Source: Mucilaginibacter ginsenosidivorax
GTDB lineage: Bacteria > Bacteroidota > Bacteroidia > Sphingobacteriales > Sphingobacteriaceae
Assembly (NCBI RefSeq): GCF_007971525.1
Contig: NZ_CP042437.1
Span: 2,232,001 to 2,296,000 of the forward strand
Reading direction: 5' to 3'
DNA length: 64,000 bases
A model generated the notes under the pieces. It was not told the DNA's origin, did no database searches, and saw nothing but the letters and a program-made list of their open reading frames with translations. The translations under genes and the position numbers were made by a program. The first letter of the stretch is position 1, and every line of letters begins with the position of its first letter. Below, piece after piece: positions 36,793-45,964 of the stretch.

Positions 36793-36996
36793 ATGACAAA
36801 GCCAGCAAACGATAAACACAAACAATCGCCTTCGGATACACCAACCGACAGGCCAAATGATAATGGCGGTAAAAGCAAGGTAAAGCCTCATGACAAGCAG
36901 TACCATGCCAACGAACCACATGGCGGCAACATTGCAAAAAAACACGAAAGGGAAGAGCAACCGGTACACTCGGTAAAGGCGGTGCCTAAACATTGA
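36793..36996 (+). CDS. Small charged hydrophilic protein
   Basis: 67 residues from the ATG at 36793; the frame extends upstream but starts in less likely sequence. Rich in Lys, His, Asp and Pro, no hydrophobic segment, repeated KPHD, DKHK and KHERE groups, probably disordered. Coding is supported by codon use and by the opposite frame being a poor protein. Function unknown; a short stress- or nucleic-acid-binding protein is possible but unsupported. Confidence 0.5.
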   Translation: MTKPANDKHKQSPSDTPTDRPNDNGGKSKVKPHDKQYHANEPHGGNIAKKHEREEQPVHSVKAVPKH

Positions 36997-37072
36997 CAGG
37001 GTTTTACGTGGTATGTTTTAAGTTATACGTTAAGTTGATACCCCTAAAAACGTAGCACGTAAAACGTACAAC

Positions 37073-38950
37073 TTATCTCGCTATCCCCGCCGAGTTAAAC
37101 TGCAGATCGTAAAGTTTGCGGTAGTGGCCGTGCTCAATTTTCAGGAGTTCCTGGTGAGTTCCCATTTCCATGATCTCGCCGTGGTCAAGTACGATGATCC
37201 TGTCTGCGTTTTGAATAGTAGATAGGCGATGGGCGATAACTATAGCAGTACGCCCCTGCATTAGTTTATTGATGGCATTCTGGATCAGGATCTCGGTTTC
37301 GGTATCTACCGACGAAGTAGCCTCATCTAAAACCAAAATAGCCGGATTGTATACCAGCGCCCGGATAAAAGATATCAATTGCGATTGCCCCGCCGAAAGG
37401 GTCGATCCGCGTTCCATTACATTATAATCATAGCCACCGGGCAGACGTTCAATGAACTCGTGGGCACCCACATCTTTTGCTGCCGCGACGATCTGCTCGC
37501 GGGTGATGGATTGATTGTTAAGGCTGATATTATTAGCAATGGTATCGGTAAACAGGAACACATCCTGTATCACCGTGGCTATTTGCGACCGGAGGAATTC
37601 AACCTCATAATCGCGAATGTCATGACCATCAACTTTGGCGCTGCCTTTTCCTATCTCGTAAAAACGGTTAAGGATATTGATGGTAGATGATTTGCCAGCT
37701 CCGGTAGCGCCTACCAGCGCCAGTGTTTCGCCGGGTTTTACGTGGAAGCTGATGTTTTTGAGTACCCAATTTTCGTCGTTATAGGCAAACCACACCTCGT
37801 CAAATTCTATTTCCCCCTTCAGCCTGCCGGTTTTCAGTGTGCCGTTGTCAATAGCAACTTCGTTGGTATCCAATACTTTAAAAATCCTGTCGGCACCTAC
37901 CATACCCATTTGCAGGGTATTAAACTTATCGGCCAACTGGCGTATGGGCCTAAAAAGCATGTTAAGCAGCACAATAAAGCCGGTTATTAATCCGGGGGTA
38001 ATTCCTTTTTTTGATGCGGATAAGCTGGCCAGCTGCCCATCAGTAAGCATCCGTTTACAACCATACCAAACCAGCAGGCCTATGCAAATGGCAAACAAAA
38101 TCTCCACCACCGGGAAAAATATAGAATAATACCAGTTACTGCGGATGTTGGCATCACGATACTTTACGTTAACCGCTTTAAACTTGCGCATCTCCTGGTC
38201 TTCCCGTGCAAAAAGCTGGATGACACTGATGCCCGAGATATGCTCGGCCAAAAACGTATTCAACTGTGCCACCTGGGTACGCACTTCCTGGAACGATGAT
38301 TTGATGGCCTCCTTAAATACGTAGGTTGATGCAAACAGGAAGGGCATTGGGATAAGGGTAATTAACGCAAGCTTCCAGTCCTGGAACAGCATCAGGCCGA
38401 TAACAGCAAATACCAGCAGCATATCGCCCATGATACTGATCAGCCCTTCAGAGAATATATCGGCAATGGTTTCCAAATCGGATACCGTACGGGTGATAAG
38501 CATCCCGATTGGCGTCCTGTCAAAATACTTTAGCCTTAAACTGGTGATATGGTTAAAAATATCAATCCTCAAATCGCGAATAACGGATTGGCCCAGGGTA
38601 TTGGTTAAATAAGTTTGGTAATACTGCGCCACAGTTTGAATAACCAATTGCGCAACCATTAGGACAACCATAAAAACCAGCCCGTCGTAATCATCATTCA
38701 GGATATTTACGTCCAGCGTACGTTGAATCAAGATGGGTTGCAACAATGCACCAACGGCCAAAAACACTGTTAAAAAAGCGGCAATCACAAACGTGGTATT
38801 ATAGGGATTTACATAACGCATTACCCGTTTTAACAATTTCCAATCAAGCGCTTTCCCGGTAACGGAGCCTCCCCCGCCCCCCGAAGGGGGTGCTTTTTGA
38901 CTGGCAGAGTCGCCTGCTTTTTTTTCGTTATCCTGTTTGTTATTATTCAC
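37073..38950 (-). CDS. MsbA-like ABC exporter (fused permease and ATPase)
   Basis: 625 residues from a GTG at 38950. Six-helix exporter domain (about 55-330) with the ATPase after it: Walker A GATGAGKSS, signature STLSAGQSQL (LSAGQ, not LSGGQ), Walker B ILVLDEATSSVD, switch His in IVIAHRLSTI. Exporter of lipid-like or drug-like compounds; MsbA-type for lipid A is one option. The N-terminal tail KAPPSGGGGGSVTGK is encoded by a GC-rich repeat copy (38866-38892), so it is probably a neutral addition. Downstream of truA on the same strand. Confidence 0.9.
   Translation of the reverse strand: MNNNKQDNEKKAGDSASQKAPPSGGGGGSVTGKALDWKLLKRVMRYVNPYNTTFVIAAFLTVFLAVGALLQPILIQRTLDVNILNDDYDGLVFMVVLMVAQLVIQTVAQYYQTYLTNTLGQSVIRDLRIDIFNHITSLRLKYFDRTPIGMLITRTVSDLETIADIFSEGLISIMGDMLLVFAVIGLMLFQDWKLALITLIPMPFLFASTYVFKEAIKSSFQEVRTQVAQLNTFLAEHISGISVIQLFAREDQEMRKFKAVNVKYRDANIRSNWYYSIFFPVVEILFAICIGLLVWYGCKRMLTDGQLASLSASKKGITPGLITGFIVLLNMLFRPIRQLADKFNTLQMGMVGADRIFKVLDTNEVAIDNGTLKTGRLKGEIEFDEVWFAYNDENWVLKNISFHVKPGETLALVGATGAGKSSTINILNRFYEIGKGSAKVDGHDIRDYEVEFLRSQIATVIQDVFLFTDTIANNISLNNQSITREQIVAAAKDVGAHEFIERLPGGYDYNVMERGSTLSAGQSQLISFIRALVYNPAILVLDEATSSVDTETEILIQNAINKLMQGRTAIVIAHRLSTIQNADRIIVLDHGEIMEMGTHQELLKIEHGHYRKLYDLQFNSAGIAR
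38866..38892. repeat. GC-rich repeat copy inside an ABC exporter gene
   Basis: CCTCCCCCGCCCCCCGAAGG and following G-rich bases, related to 5012-5090. Translated as the Gly/Pro-rich N-tail (PPSGGGGG) of the exporter. Confidence 0.65.
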
Positions 38951-39000
38951 TTATTTCAAATGTAGTTATAAGTTATAGATAAAATTAGCAATCTGTTGTT

Positions 39001-39024
39001 CCCCTTTCGGGGGGTTAGGGGGCT
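39001..39024. repeat. GC-rich repeat copy beside truA
   Basis: CCCCTTTCGGGGGGTTAGGG and GGCT; a short copy of the same family, touching the truA stop region. Confidence 0.6.
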
Positions 39025-39820
39025 AATATTTCACTTCTGTTAAATACAGCCCGCAGGCCGGTACGCTCATCCCTGCGTTTGAGCGGTTTTTACTTTCTAT
39101 GATCTGCCTTACGGCTTCGGGTGGTATTTCTTTACGGCCTACCATCATCAGGGTACCTACAATAGCGCGTACCATATTACGCAAAAACCTATCGGCCGAA
39201 ATATGGAATACCATGCCTTGTTCGGTTTTAACCCATTCGGCCCGGCTTATTTTACAGTTATTTGTTTTTACCTGGGTGTTTGATTTACTGAAACAACTAA
39301 AATCAATATAATCCATGATCATAGCTGCGGCCTGGTTCATCAGTTCCATATCCGGCACATCGCGTAACTGCCAGGAGTATCCTCTTAGAAACGGATCTTT
39401 ATTAAAATGCACGTGGTACTGGTATGAGCGCAACGTAGCATCAAACCGGGCATGCGCACCGGGGCTAACCGGGATGATGTTTTTTATAGCGATATCAGCA
39501 GGCAGGATAGAGTTGAGGCCTCGAATTTTAAGTCCATAGTCTATAGTCGATAGTCCATGGCTCCCTTTGGTTTCATCACCATTGTCCATTGACAATGGAC
39601 TATCGACCCCTTCCACGTCAAAATGGGCAAAAAACTCTTTGGCGTGCACGCCTGTATCGGTTCGGCCGCAGCCGGTTGTTTCTATGGGTTGGCGCAGGAT
39701 GGTACTTAGCGCTTTGTTTAAAGCTTCCTGAACGCTATGGGCGTTTTGTTGTACCTGCCAGCCATGATAGGCTGTGCCATCATAAGCCAGTTCAATAAAA
39801 TAGCGTTGTTTAGCCGTCAC
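39023..39820 (-). CDS. truA: tRNA pseudouridine synthase A with repeat-derived insertion
   Basis: Converts U38-U40 of tRNAs to pseudouridine. 265 residues from a GTG at 39820, longer than usual (about 245-250). Catalytic Asp55 in GCGRTDTGVHA. After FDVE at residues 67-70, about 20-25 extra residues (SPLSMDNGDETKGSHGLSTI and neighbours, about 74-98) appear before the conserved LNSILPADIAI. Their DNA (about 39524-39601) is low-complexity with GTCCATAG/CTATGG-type words, unlike the rest of the gene. The frame stays open, so the enzyme may tolerate a surface loop. Confidence 0.93.
   Translation of the reverse strand: MTAKQRYFIELAYDGTAYHGWQVQQNAHSVQEALNKALSTILRQPIETTGCGRTDTGVHAKEFFAHFDVEGVDSPLSMDNGDETKGSHGLSTIDYGLKIRGLNSILPADIAIKNIIPVSPGAHARFDATLRSYQYHVHFNKDPFLRGYSWQLRDVPDMELMNQAAAMIMDYIDFSCFSKSNTQVKTNNCKISRAEWVKTEQGMVFHISADRFLRNMVRAIVGTLMMVGRKEIPPEAVRQIIESKNRSNAGMSVPACGLYLTEVKY
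39524..39606. repeat. Low-complexity repeat inside truA
   Basis: GTCCATAGTCTATAGTCGAT and the inverted TGTCCATTGACAATGGACTA nearby form a repeat-like block, in frame within truA. Similar words are seen in intergenic low-complexity repeats. Confidence 0.65.
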
Positions 39821-39923
39821 GCCACAAAGTTAATTATTATGACGGGCTTGGGTATTCATAATTTGGTCAAAGTATCTGGTAGTTAAAAATTCAAAATCGT
39901 TGCCTTTGAACACATAGAAATGC

Positions 39924-40457
39924 TTAACCGGCATATGGCTGTGTAATGTATTCTTTGTAAATCCCTTCAAACATCAGCTTATCTTCAACTGCCTGGTTAA
40001 AAGGCTTATCTAAAAAAGTGTTGCTATAACCTATTGCTTTAGCCAGGTTCTTCAGCACTTTAAAATAAGTAACCTCGATACCTTCAACCAGTTGCAGGTA
40101 AAATACGATGAATACATCGCGCTCCATAGCCGTTTTACCGGTACGGATGGCGGTTATGTAGGCTTCCAGTGTCATGGCTTTCATGCCAAGCACGCTTATT
40201 TTTGACTGATCTTCGCCTATCGTGTTAAATATCCTGTCTATATTCGTTATCTGGTTTTCGGCGTCATCGCGGCAATCCTGTATGGCGTTTTTTAAATACT
40301 GAAGGGTGGCCAGCGTTTTTATCTCGTCAAAAAAATGGATAAGGTGTTCTTTTCCGCAATAAATGCTGTTTAAATGTTCGAGGAATATTTTTTTAAGATG
40401 CACATTTTCAAACTTCACCTCTTGTGGCGATAGGTTTTTATCAGGACTTGGAGTCAT
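39924..40457 (-). CDS. DUF892 (YciE-like) ferritin-fold protein
   Basis: 177 residues, all-helical. LKKIFLEHLNSIYCGKEHLIHFFDEI starts the four-helix bundle of the DUF892/YciE family, with Glu/His-type metal positions in helices (EHL, EDAENQITNI-like region, EVTYFKVL). Related YciE proteins are associated with stress response, possibly binding a di-iron centre. No signal peptide. Stands alone between truA and the DUF4293 gene (opposite strand). Confidence 0.85.
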   Translation of the reverse strand: MTPSPDKNLSPQEVKFENVHLKKIFLEHLNSIYCGKEHLIHFFDEIKTLATLQYLKNAIQDCRDDAENQITNIDRIFNTIGEDQSKISVLGMKAMTLEAYITAIRTGKTAMERDVFIVFYLQLVEGIEVTYFKVLKNLAKAIGYSNTFLDKPFNQAVEDKLMFEGIYKEYITQPYAG

Positions 40458-40589
40458 CGCTTAATAATTATTGGAAAATCAGTTTAAATATACTATAATA
40501 ATTATCATTAAAAGCAAACTTTCGGAGCCAATAAAATGCCTGAAGGCAATAATTAAAACAACTATATTTGCCTCTATAATTATAATATT

Positions 40590-41060
40590 ATGCTACAACG
40601 AATACAAAGCATTTACCTGCTTGCGGCCAGCCTGGTGCTGTTTGCCCTTTACTTTTTCCCGCTGGCACATAACGTTTATGTAAATAACGCCCCTGTAACT
40701 ATTTCGGTCACCGGCATTTTTCAGGATGTTAACGGCGTGCAAAAACATATCGAATCTTTTACAGCGCTTACCGCAGTCACGGCGGTGGTGGCCCTTATTC
40801 CGCTGGTTATAATTTTCCTGTTCAAAAACCGCAAACAACAGTTAGCTTTTTGCTACGGCGCTATACTGGCATTGTTTGGCTACAGCTTTTGGATGGCACA
40901 AACTGTAAAAAAAGCAGTAGGCGAAGGCGTGCAGCTGGATACGCATTCTATGGGCATTGGATTATTCTTAACATCTATAAGCATTGTTATGCTTTTATTG
41001 GCAACCAAGGGTATTAAAAACGACGAAAAGCTAATTAAATCTGCTGACAGGCTTAGATAA
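40590..41060 (+). CDS. DUF4293 membrane protein
   Basis: 156 residues with four hydrophobic helices: about 7-25, 58-80, 88-107 and 122-140. Starts MLQRIQSIYLLAASLVLFALYFFPL, the typical opening of the DUF4293 family of Bacteroidota inner-membrane proteins. Function unknown. Divergent to the DUF892 gene; 115 bases before the sensor kinase. Confidence 0.8.
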   Translation: MLQRIQSIYLLAASLVLFALYFFPLAHNVYVNNAPVTISVTGIFQDVNGVQKHIESFTALTAVTAVVALIPLVIIFLFKNRKQQLAFCYGAILALFGYSFWMAQTVKKAVGEGVQLDTHSMGIGLFLTSISIVMLLLATKGIKNDEKLIKSADRLR

Positions 41061-41175
41061 CACACAACGCTTCCGCCTCATTTTTAATAGCTTACAGCCA
41101 ACTACCATTACAATACCTGTTAACAGGTATTTCATTTAGCGTAATAAATCCATTACATTTATGTGAATTTATGTA

Positions 41176-43122
41176 ATGGGTTTATTAACAAAATTTGCCA
41201 AACTTAAGGCCTTTATTTTACCGGTAATATTGTGCGCCTGCTTACGCGTTTCGGCAAATAATATTGATACCTTACTTGTTAAAGGCCCCGTTAATGATTA
41301 CCTGAGCAACTATTACACCTGGTTTAAGGATAGCAACGGCACACTAACCCCCAATGCTGCTTACGATAGCCTTAAAGCCCATAAATTTAAGCACGACCGT
41401 AACCGGAAAGTGTTTAACCGGGGTTTTACGGGTGATAGCTACTGGCTGGCCGTTTATGTAAAAAACGATACCACCATCCAAATCCCCATATTGTGGAGCT
41501 TTTATAACAACTACCTGTCGTTTGATTTATACGAAGCTGATGAGGGCAGGCTGCCCTTAAAATTTCATGGCACACAATCAAGTTTAAACCCGCTTGATAA
41601 ACGCGAGTACCCTGTAAGGAGTCCATCGTTCAAAATACTCATGGCGCCGCAGCAAACAAAGCTGTTGCTGGTAAAGGTGCACGCCATTAATACCGATAAC
41701 ATTTACTTCCCTACTGATATTACTACAACGGAGGATTATTTACAATACGAAACGCATAACTCGTTCCTGCTGGGCAAATTTATAGGCTATTTTTTGTTTG
41801 CACTGGTATTTAATATTTTGCTTTGGTTTGCCCTTAAAAACAAGTTACACCTGTGGCATGCGGCATATGTATTATCGCTCATCGGATTTAACATTAATGA
41901 GTTTTTGTTAGATACATTCACGTTTCCCAATTGGCTATACAAACTCTGGGTTCATATACCCAAAAGCATGTTCCTGCTTTTACCTGTTTACCTGGGCATT
42001 AATATTTTACAAATCTTCATCAACCAAAAACAAGATTTTAAATTACTTTATAAAATTTTCAGGGTATATAAAGTGGTAGCGTTAGTTGTCCTTGCCTTCG
42101 TTTTTGCAAATTCATTTGTTTTACCTGCCAATAATGCTTTTGTTGCTTTTGTACGCCTTACCGCATATTACCTCACCCTGGCCGGTCTGATGCTGATAGG
42201 TGTTAATGTAGTTTCAGGTATTGTAAGAAAACATTATTACACCATTATTTATTCAATATCTACCATTTTCCTGCTCTTTGCATTTCTTGACTTTTTACTA
42301 AACACACTAAAGCTTGGCCAGCTTTTTTTTATTCCGCCCGGCAACATCGTGGTGGCGTTTACTTTCGAGATACTGGCCCTTACGGTTATATTCGTTTTTA
42401 AATACAAAAAAGAAAAAAACGATAGCATTCAGGCCCTTAATGAAACTTTTAATATGCGCACCAGTTGGGCCCGGGAAATTATTAAGATACAGGAATTGGA
42501 ACGTGAACGCATAGCCCGCGATTTGCATGACGACGTTGGCGCCACCTTAAGCACGCTGAAACTACACTTGAGCAACCATCCGGAAAAGGCCAAAACAAAA
42601 CAGGAGGCTTTAGATTATCAACGGTCAATTGACCTGATCACGAAAATTACAGAAGATGTAAGAGCCATTTCACATGATTTGCTCCCGCCTGATTTTTCGG
42701 AGGATGGGCTATTTATAGCCCTGCAAAGCCGGATTGACGATATTAACTACCATGGCAGGATAAAATTTCAGCTGGTTACCGAAGGCGACGAAGAAAAAAT
42801 TGATAAGGTTACTACCGCTATTTTAATTTATCGTATTATTAATGAATTAATTACCAATATTATTAAACACTCCGATGCATCTGAAGCCAGCGTGCAGCTG
42901 GCTGTACTGGGCACGGGCATCCAGATAATAATTGAAGATAACGGGATAGGGATGGGCACTGTAGTAAATAAAGCAGGTATTGGCCTAAAAAACATCGCCT
43001 CGAGGGTTGAATTCCTGAACGGAGAAATGCATATTGATACCAGCAAAAACGGATCGACATTTATCATATCAATACCCTTTGACCTGAAACACGATTTAAT
43101 TACCGACAATGACGCCAGCTAA
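41176..43122 (+). CDS. Sensor histidine kinase with 7TMR-DISM input
   Basis: 648 residues. A signal peptide leads to a periplasmic beta-sandwich sensor (about 30-185, DISMED2-like), seven membrane helices (about 195-400) and a short coiled coil. The HisKA_3-type dimerisation helix carries the phospho-acceptor His451 in RIARDLHDDVGATLS, followed by an ATPase domain with IIEDNGIGMG and GIGLKNIASRVEFLNG. Overlaps its response regulator by 14 bases, so they are translated together. Signal not known; a carbohydrate is typical of DISM sensors. Confidence 0.93.
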   Translation: MGLLTKFAKLKAFILPVILCACLRVSANNIDTLLVKGPVNDYLSNYYTWFKDSNGTLTPNAAYDSLKAHKFKHDRNRKVFNRGFTGDSYWLAVYVKNDTTIQIPILWSFYNNYLSFDLYEADEGRLPLKFHGTQSSLNPLDKREYPVRSPSFKILMAPQQTKLLLVKVHAINTDNIYFPTDITTTEDYLQYETHNSFLLGKFIGYFLFALVFNILLWFALKNKLHLWHAAYVLSLIGFNINEFLLDTFTFPNWLYKLWVHIPKSMFLLLPVYLGINILQIFINQKQDFKLLYKIFRVYKVVALVVLAFVFANSFVLPANNAFVAFVRLTAYYLTLAGLMLIGVNVVSGIVRKHYYTIIYSISTIFLLFAFLDFLLNTLKLGQLFFIPPGNIVVAFTFEILALTVIFVFKYKKEKNDSIQALNETFNMRTSWAREIIKIQELERERIARDLHDDVGATLSTLKLHLSNHPEKAKTKQEALDYQRSIDLITKITEDVRAISHDLLPPDFSEDGLFIALQSRIDDINYHGRIKFQLVTEGDEEKIDKVTTAILIYRIINELITNIIKHSDASEASVQLAVLGTGIQIIIEDNGIGMGTVVNKAGIGLKNIASRVEFLNGEMHIDTSKNGSTFIISIPFDLKHDLITDNDAS

Positions 43123-43750
43123 GCCAGCCATCCAAATCATCATCGCCGAAGATCATCCTACCTTTTCAATCGGGGTTGAGCAATCATTGGCACGGGCAGG
43201 TAACCTAAAAGTTATTGACAAGGTAACCAATGGCAAACAATTATTGCAATTACTTAACACCAAAGTGCCCCACCTTATCCTGATGGATATTTTAATGCCC
43301 TATATGAATGGCATTGAAGCGGCTAAGCAAATCCGGAAAGATTTTCCGGCTATCCGCATCATATTTATATCCATGTACGAGGAACGCAATATTATTAAAC
43401 AATGCATGCAATACGGGCATGGTTATATCCCCAAAGCATCTACCACCGAGCAACTGATCACTATTATCAATACCGTTATGGCAGGCCAAACCTATTACCA
43501 TAATAACCGCCAGCAACCTTTTCAGCAAACATATAGTGATGATCTAATCAAAAAATACAAGCTCACCAAACGCGAGATTGAATTGATTCAACTGCTAAAA
43601 AATGGATTAACTACCAAGGAGATAGCCGGAAAATTATTTTTGAGCAGCCTTACCATTGAAACCCATCGCAAAAACATTTTCAGAAAACTGGAAGTGAAGA
43701 ACATCACCGAGCTAATTGTTTTTGCATTAAGTAACCGGATAGTAGAGTAG
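43109..43750 (+). CDS. LuxR/NarL-family response regulator
   Basis: 213 residues. N-terminal receiver with the phospho-acceptor Asp60 in HLILMDILMPYMNG and the switch Lys in GYIPKAST; C-terminal LuxR-type helix-turn-helix (KLTKREIELIQLLKNGLTTK to FLSSLTIETHRKNIFRKL). DNA-binding transcription regulator controlled by the kinase encoded just upstream. Target genes cannot be assigned from the sequence. Confidence 0.95.
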   Translation: MTPAKPAIQIIIAEDHPTFSIGVEQSLARAGNLKVIDKVTNGKQLLQLLNTKVPHLILMDILMPYMNGIEAAKQIRKDFPAIRIIFISMYEERNIIKQCMQYGHGYIPKASTTEQLITIINTVMAGQTYYHNNRQQPFQQTYSDDLIKKYKLTKREIELIQLLKNGLTTKEIAGKLFLSSLTIETHRKNIFRKLEVKNITELIVFALSNRIVE

Positions 43751-43881
43751 AAAAATAGCATTTGGCATCATAAAAACAACCCTATAAATTACAAACTCCG
43801 CAATTAAATAGCTATTTTAAAGGCAATTAACATCAATTTGAAAATATATCCATGAAAAGCAAATCTGTTTGTATATACTTA

Positions 43882-43912
43882 TTGCTTTTGTAAAATATTA
43901 GCGCTATCTTTG
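43882..43912 (+). promoter_or_regulatory. Bacteroidota-type promoter of the RNA helicase gene
   Basis: TTG at 43882-43884, 20 bases, then TATCTTTG at 43905-43912: matches the -33/-7 layout TTG-N19/20-TAnnTTTG. 41 bases before the ATG. Confidence 0.7.
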
Positions 43913-43953
43913 CGCCCGATTTGGCGATGTTGCCAAATTCGTTATTTTAATTC

Positions 43954-45801
43954 ATGAACCCATTTATTGAACTGGGAATCCGTCATGATATTGTTAATGC
44001 CATCTCTGAGTTAGGGTTTGAAAACCCAACGCCAATCCAGGAACAGTCAATTCCGGTATTGTTAACAGGCAGCAACGATTTTGTCGGATTAGCCCAAACC
44101 GGGACCGGTAAGACTGCTGCCTTTGGCCTACCATTATTAGAACTGTTGGATTTTGAAGAAAATCATCCACAGGCACTTGTTTTATGCCCAACACGTGAAC
44201 TTTGTTTACAGATCACGAACGACATTAAAAATTACTCCAAAAAAATGGACAACGTTCACGTTGTGGCCGTTTATGGCGGAGCAAGCATTATGGATCAGTT
44301 ACGCCAGATTAAACGCGGCGTACAGATCGTTGTAGCCACACCAGGCCGTATGCTTGATATCATTAACCGTAAGGCGATAGATTTTTCGAAGGTAAAATTT
44401 GTAGTATTGGATGAAGCTGATGAAATGCTCAACATGGGCTTTCAGGAAGACATTGATAATATCTTATCTACCACTCCGGACGAGAAAAAAACCTGGCTGT
44501 TTTCTGCCACCATGCCAACTGAAGTTCGCCGTATAGCGAAAAAGTACATGCACGAGCCATTTGAGCTTACCATGGGCACAAAAAACACCGGCAACGCCAA
44601 CATCGAGCATGAATACTATATAGTACGTGCCCGTGACAAGTATGCCGCTTTTAAACGTATTGTTGATTTTAACCCCGACATTTTTGGTATTGTATTTTGC
44701 CGTACCAAGATAGAAACACAGGATATTGCAGAAGCCCTGATCAAAGACGGTTACAATGCCGATTCTTTACACGGCGATCTGTCGCAACAACAACGCGATA
44801 AAGTAATGAAACGTTACCGCGAGCGTAGCCTGCAATTGTTAATTGCTACCGATGTTGCCGCACGTGGTATTGATGTTAATGATGTAACACACGTTATTAA
44901 CTACTCATTACCTGATGAGGTTGAAAACTACACCCACCGTAGCGGCCGTACAGCCCGTGCCGGTAAAACAGGTGTATCTATCAGCATCATTAACGCCAAA
45001 GAATTAGGTAAAATACGCCAGATTGAGCGCACCCTGGGTAAGCGCTTTGTTAAAGCCGAAATACCAACCGGGTTTGATGTTTGCGAGAAACAATTATTCT
45101 CTATTGTTCATAAAGTACATAACGTACAGGTTAATGAGCAGCAAATTGAGCAATATATCCCGCGTATTATGGAAGAGTTTAAGGATATGAGCAAAGAGGA
45201 GTTTATCAAACGCTTTGCATCAATTGAATTTAACCGTTTCCTTGATTATTACAAAAACGCGCCAGACCTTAACGCAAGCGTTGAAGAAGGTGGCCGCAGG
45301 GATAGGGATGACCGTGGTGATCGCGGCGAACGTGGTGCTTCAAGTGGCCCGTCGGCATACACCCGTTTATTCATAAACTTAGGTTCGGTTGATGAATTTA
45401 ACCGTGGCGATTTGTTAGGTTACATTTGCAACCAAACAAAAATTAGCGGCCGCAGCGTTGGTAAAATAGATGTTAAAGGTGTTTATTCATTCTTCGAAGT
45501 ACCTAACGAGGATGTTGAAAAAGTCAATGCCGGTTTCCAGGGCGCCGAATATAAAGGTCGCCCGGTTCGGATAGAAGTATCTGGCGAAGGAACCAGCGAC
45601 CGTCGTGAAGGTGGTGGTGGTTACCGTGGCGGAGACCGTCGTGAAGGCGGTTATCGTGGTGGCGAACGTCGCGAAGGCGGCGGTGGTTACCGTGGTGGCG
45701 AAAGAAGCAACTCAGGCGGCGGCGATCGTCGTAGCGGTGGCTTCCGTGATTTCTCGGGCAAACCCCGCGAAGATCGCCCGGAACGCAAAAGAAGATTCTA
45801 A
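43954..45801 (+). CDS. deaD: DEAD-box RNA helicase
   Basis: 615 residues. Helicase core (about 1-370): Walker A AQTGTGKT (Lys53), DEAD 153-156, SATMP and HRSGRTARAGKTG. A dimerisation/linker part follows, then a DbpA-type RNA-binding domain at about 465-545 (AYTRLFINLGSVDEFNRGDL). The last 60 residues are Gly/Arg-rich (GGYRGGDRREGGYRGG), which binds RNA unspecifically. DeaD/CsdA-like, so ribosome assembly or cold response is likely; the exact orthologue name is uncertain. Own promoter at 43882-43912. Confidence 0.9.
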   Translation: MNPFIELGIRHDIVNAISELGFENPTPIQEQSIPVLLTGSNDFVGLAQTGTGKTAAFGLPLLELLDFEENHPQALVLCPTRELCLQITNDIKNYSKKMDNVHVVAVYGGASIMDQLRQIKRGVQIVVATPGRMLDIINRKAIDFSKVKFVVLDEADEMLNMGFQEDIDNILSTTPDEKKTWLFSATMPTEVRRIAKKYMHEPFELTMGTKNTGNANIEHEYYIVRARDKYAAFKRIVDFNPDIFGIVFCRTKIETQDIAEALIKDGYNADSLHGDLSQQQRDKVMKRYRERSLQLLIATDVAARGIDVNDVTHVINYSLPDEVENYTHRSGRTARAGKTGVSISIINAKELGKIRQIERTLGKRFVKAEIPTGFDVCEKQLFSIVHKVHNVQVNEQQIEQYIPRIMEEFKDMSKEEFIKRFASIEFNRFLDYYKNAPDLNASVEEGGRRDRDDRGDRGERGASSGPSAYTRLFINLGSVDEFNRGDLLGYICNQTKISGRSVGKIDVKGVYSFFEVPNEDVEKVNAGFQGAEYKGRPVRIEVSGEGTSDRREGGGGYRGGDRREGGYRGGERREGGGGYRGGERSNSGGGDRRSGGFRDFSGKPREDRPERKRRF

Positions 45802-45807
45802 TATATT

Positions 45808-45950
45808 AGAGTCAAGAGGTTAGAATCAAGAATTAAGATAGCTGCAAACGCGGTTTTCTTTACTACTTGATTCTAATTTAAAAAGAGCCAGGAATCAAAA
45901 AAGCTATTGCAGCTTATCTTGATTCTTGACTCTTAATTCTTGCCTCTAAA
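45808..45950. repeat. Low-complexity inverted repeat after the helicase gene
   Basis: Left words AGAGTCAAGAGGTTAGAATC and right words TTGATTCTTGACTCTTAATT are roughly inverted around a 50-base centre. Similar words recur at 20560-20600 and 53175-53235. First part of the 413-base gap 45802-46214. Confidence 0.65.
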
Positions 45951-45964
45951 AAGAAAGATAGTTT

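Noticed and set aside
36733-36993. 86-codon minus-strand frame opposite the small charged protein
   Set aside because: Cys/Trp/Phe-rich text typical of a shadow frame. The plus-strand frame has better amino-acid composition and codon use.
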